64,000 nt of DNA from Auricularia sp. M13 (lineage: Eukaryota > Basidiomycota > Agaricomycetes > Auriculariales > Auriculariaceae), in NCBI GenBank assembly GCA_037042915.1, contig CM073204.1:558001-622000 (forward strand), read 5' to 3'. A model generated the notes under the pieces. The model was not told the DNA's origin and did no database searches. It worked only from the letters and a program-made list of their open reading frames with translations. Positions 62,900 to 64,000 of this stretch are shown here, in pieces (positions within the stretch are counted from its first letter, which is position 1; every line of letters begins with the position of its first letter). The translations under genes and the position numbers were made by a program.

Positions 62900-63160
62900 T
62901 AGCCTCTGGCAAACGAAGCTCCTGCCAGCAAATGAACCACAGCCTCCCGCCCGCAGGTAGTCGAAAGCCTGTCGCCCACAGGCACAGATGAGCTCCCGCT
63001 CGCAGGCAATGACAGTCTCCCGCCCGCAGGTGTTTACAGGCTCCCGCCTGCCGGAGACACGAGCTCCCGCTCGTTGGTAGTTGACAGGCTCCCGCCCGCA
63101 GGTAGTAATGAGCTCTCGCTCGCAGGTAATGCACAGGCTCCCGATCGGAGGTACAGACGG
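62900..63160. repeat. Minisatellite, about 30 bp units
   Basis: About nine degenerate units of 27-32 bp with alternating cores GAGCTCCCGCTCGCAGGTA and AGGCTCCCGCCCGCAGGTA. Reading frames across it are open on the minus strand (62876-63175) simply because the unit lacks stop codons. Confidence 0.85.
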
Positions 63161-63429
63161 ACTGTGTCCGCACAACGAAGGACAACTGGCGCCCTTCCCA
63201 ATTAGGAAGCCGGGATTCTCCGGCCGCGCTCTGACTTTGTCGTGAGACTCGACCTAACCGTCACCACACCATACCGAAAACAGAGCATTTCCTATCTCCT
63301 CCGGTCCACCGGACCCCACGGCGACGATTTTCGCCCGCAATTGCCGGATCTCTCTATGATTCCGTGAGCGTGGCACTAAGGACAATGCTCGCGTCTTTAG
63401 GAACTCCGCCGCACTCTTGACCTTACAAC

Positions 63430-64000
63430 ATGTCCTTCAACGTCGAGCAGGACCTGCCGCCCATCGTGCTTGTTGGCATTCAAGATCCAAAACAGATCGC
63501 GAAGTATATCGAGGTAGCCAAAAAAAATTATCAAGGCCGCTCTTTGATATTTTTGCCATCATCTACACCGGCCGACGCGGCCATCCTCTTGGGAGGTTCA
63601 CAGCGCCTCCTTGCGGTCGACATACCCGATTGGGTACTCACCAAGGGACCGGAGTTGACGCCGTTCGTTTGCATGATTGCAGACATGCTGTGCCGCGCAT
63701 GGATCACGCGCTGGCACATGGTACGCAAGTCCGCAATCGTTGCTGGTGTGGACATCAACGGGTGGATGGAAGATTCCAAGACGCTCATCGTACGTCGCGA
63801 TAATTCTTGACGTTTCGCGCGATGACAATGTCTCCAGCGAATCGCGGCGAGCATATCCGCAAGTTGGCCTCCTGAATACCAAAATCGCATCTTTGCAGTT
63901 GGCAAACTCATCCAAGAGGTAGATGCTGATTGGAAGTTTCCGAGCGTTTTCTCGCTCCGGACTTGGTGTCTGGGTCAGATATATTTCCCCTGGTCTGGTC
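63430..64000 (+). CDS. Hypothetical protein, 3' end beyond the window
   Basis: Starts at an ATG with a good context (ACAACATG) at 63430. Exon 1 (63430-63789) encodes 120 residues: FNVEQDLPPIVLVGIQDPKQ, then AKYIEVAKKNYQGRSLIFLP, then ADMLCRAWITRWHMVRKSAI. An intron of 48 nt (63790-63837, GTACGT...CTCCAG) joins in phase 0 to SASWPPEYQNRIFAVGKLIQ and FPSVFSLRTWCLGQIYFPWS, open to the window edge. No family recognised; the first 60 residues alternate strands and helices as in a small alpha/beta domain, but no nucleotide-binding motif is visible. It lies alone after the minisatellite. Confidence 0.6.

Overview
The window looks like chromosomal DNA of a filamentous basidiomycete, most likely an Agaricomycete. 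The evidence is: 46-54 nt introns with GT..AG ends and CTGAC/CTAAC branch motifs; F-box-like proteins of the mushroom type; a fungal Copia element with a half-tRNA-type primer site; a secreted cyanovirin-N homolog; and large lineage-specific hypothetical proteins. No rRNA, tRNA, CRISPR array or bacterial operon was seen. Gene density is low and repeat content is high, as in an accessory or subtelomere-like region.

Layout. 0.2-1.9 kb: F-box-like gene (minus). 4.5-5.4 kb: an 863 bp palindromic TA-flanked MITE. 5.9-11.2 kb: a decayed, intron-retaining copy of the first half of VPS13, containing an internal inversion. 11.2-17.2 kb: a segmental duplication with two copies of a gene for a membrane protein built from two ~90-residue repeats, and a GC-rich ~160 bp coding-type tandem array between them. 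17.3-17.8 kb: a broken C-terminal fragment of the gene family found whole at 40-44 kb. 18.7-20.3 kb: a coiled-coil F-box gene with an inverted repeat upstream. 20.2-25.1 kb: three hypothetical genes. 25.7-32.4 kb: two direct copies of an unclassified repeat; the larger carries a ~2.3 kb minisatellite of 37 bp units. 33.2-33.7 kb: a three-exon secreted CVNH lectin gene. 34.1-34.4 kb: a CACTA-like MITE. 35-40 kb: repeats and decayed or small genes.

40.1-44.5 kb: a five-exon gene for a 1406-residue protein of unknown function, with a recent in-frame tandem duplication that copied an intron. 45.6-46.0 kb: another TA-flanked MITE. 46.9-53.0 kb: the 3' part of a LINE ORF split by a complete-looking, very young Copia element (identical 228 bp LTRs, 5 bp target duplication). 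53.5-54.5 kb: a three- or four-exon gene for a low-complexity acidic protein. 54.7-61.5 kb: small uncertain genes, tandem repeats and a third fragment of the 40-44 kb family. 61.6-62.4 kb: an 812 bp near-perfect palindromic MITE. 62.9-63.2 kb: a ~30 bp minisatellite. 63.4 kb to the end: a hypothetical gene running off the window.

No coordinated pathway is visible. The main themes are duplication and decay of host genes (VPS13, the 40-44 kb family, the membrane-repeat gene) and repeated insertion of palindromic DNA elements. Most functional calls rest on motif recognition by eye. Intron-exon models are inferred from splice signals and frame continuity.
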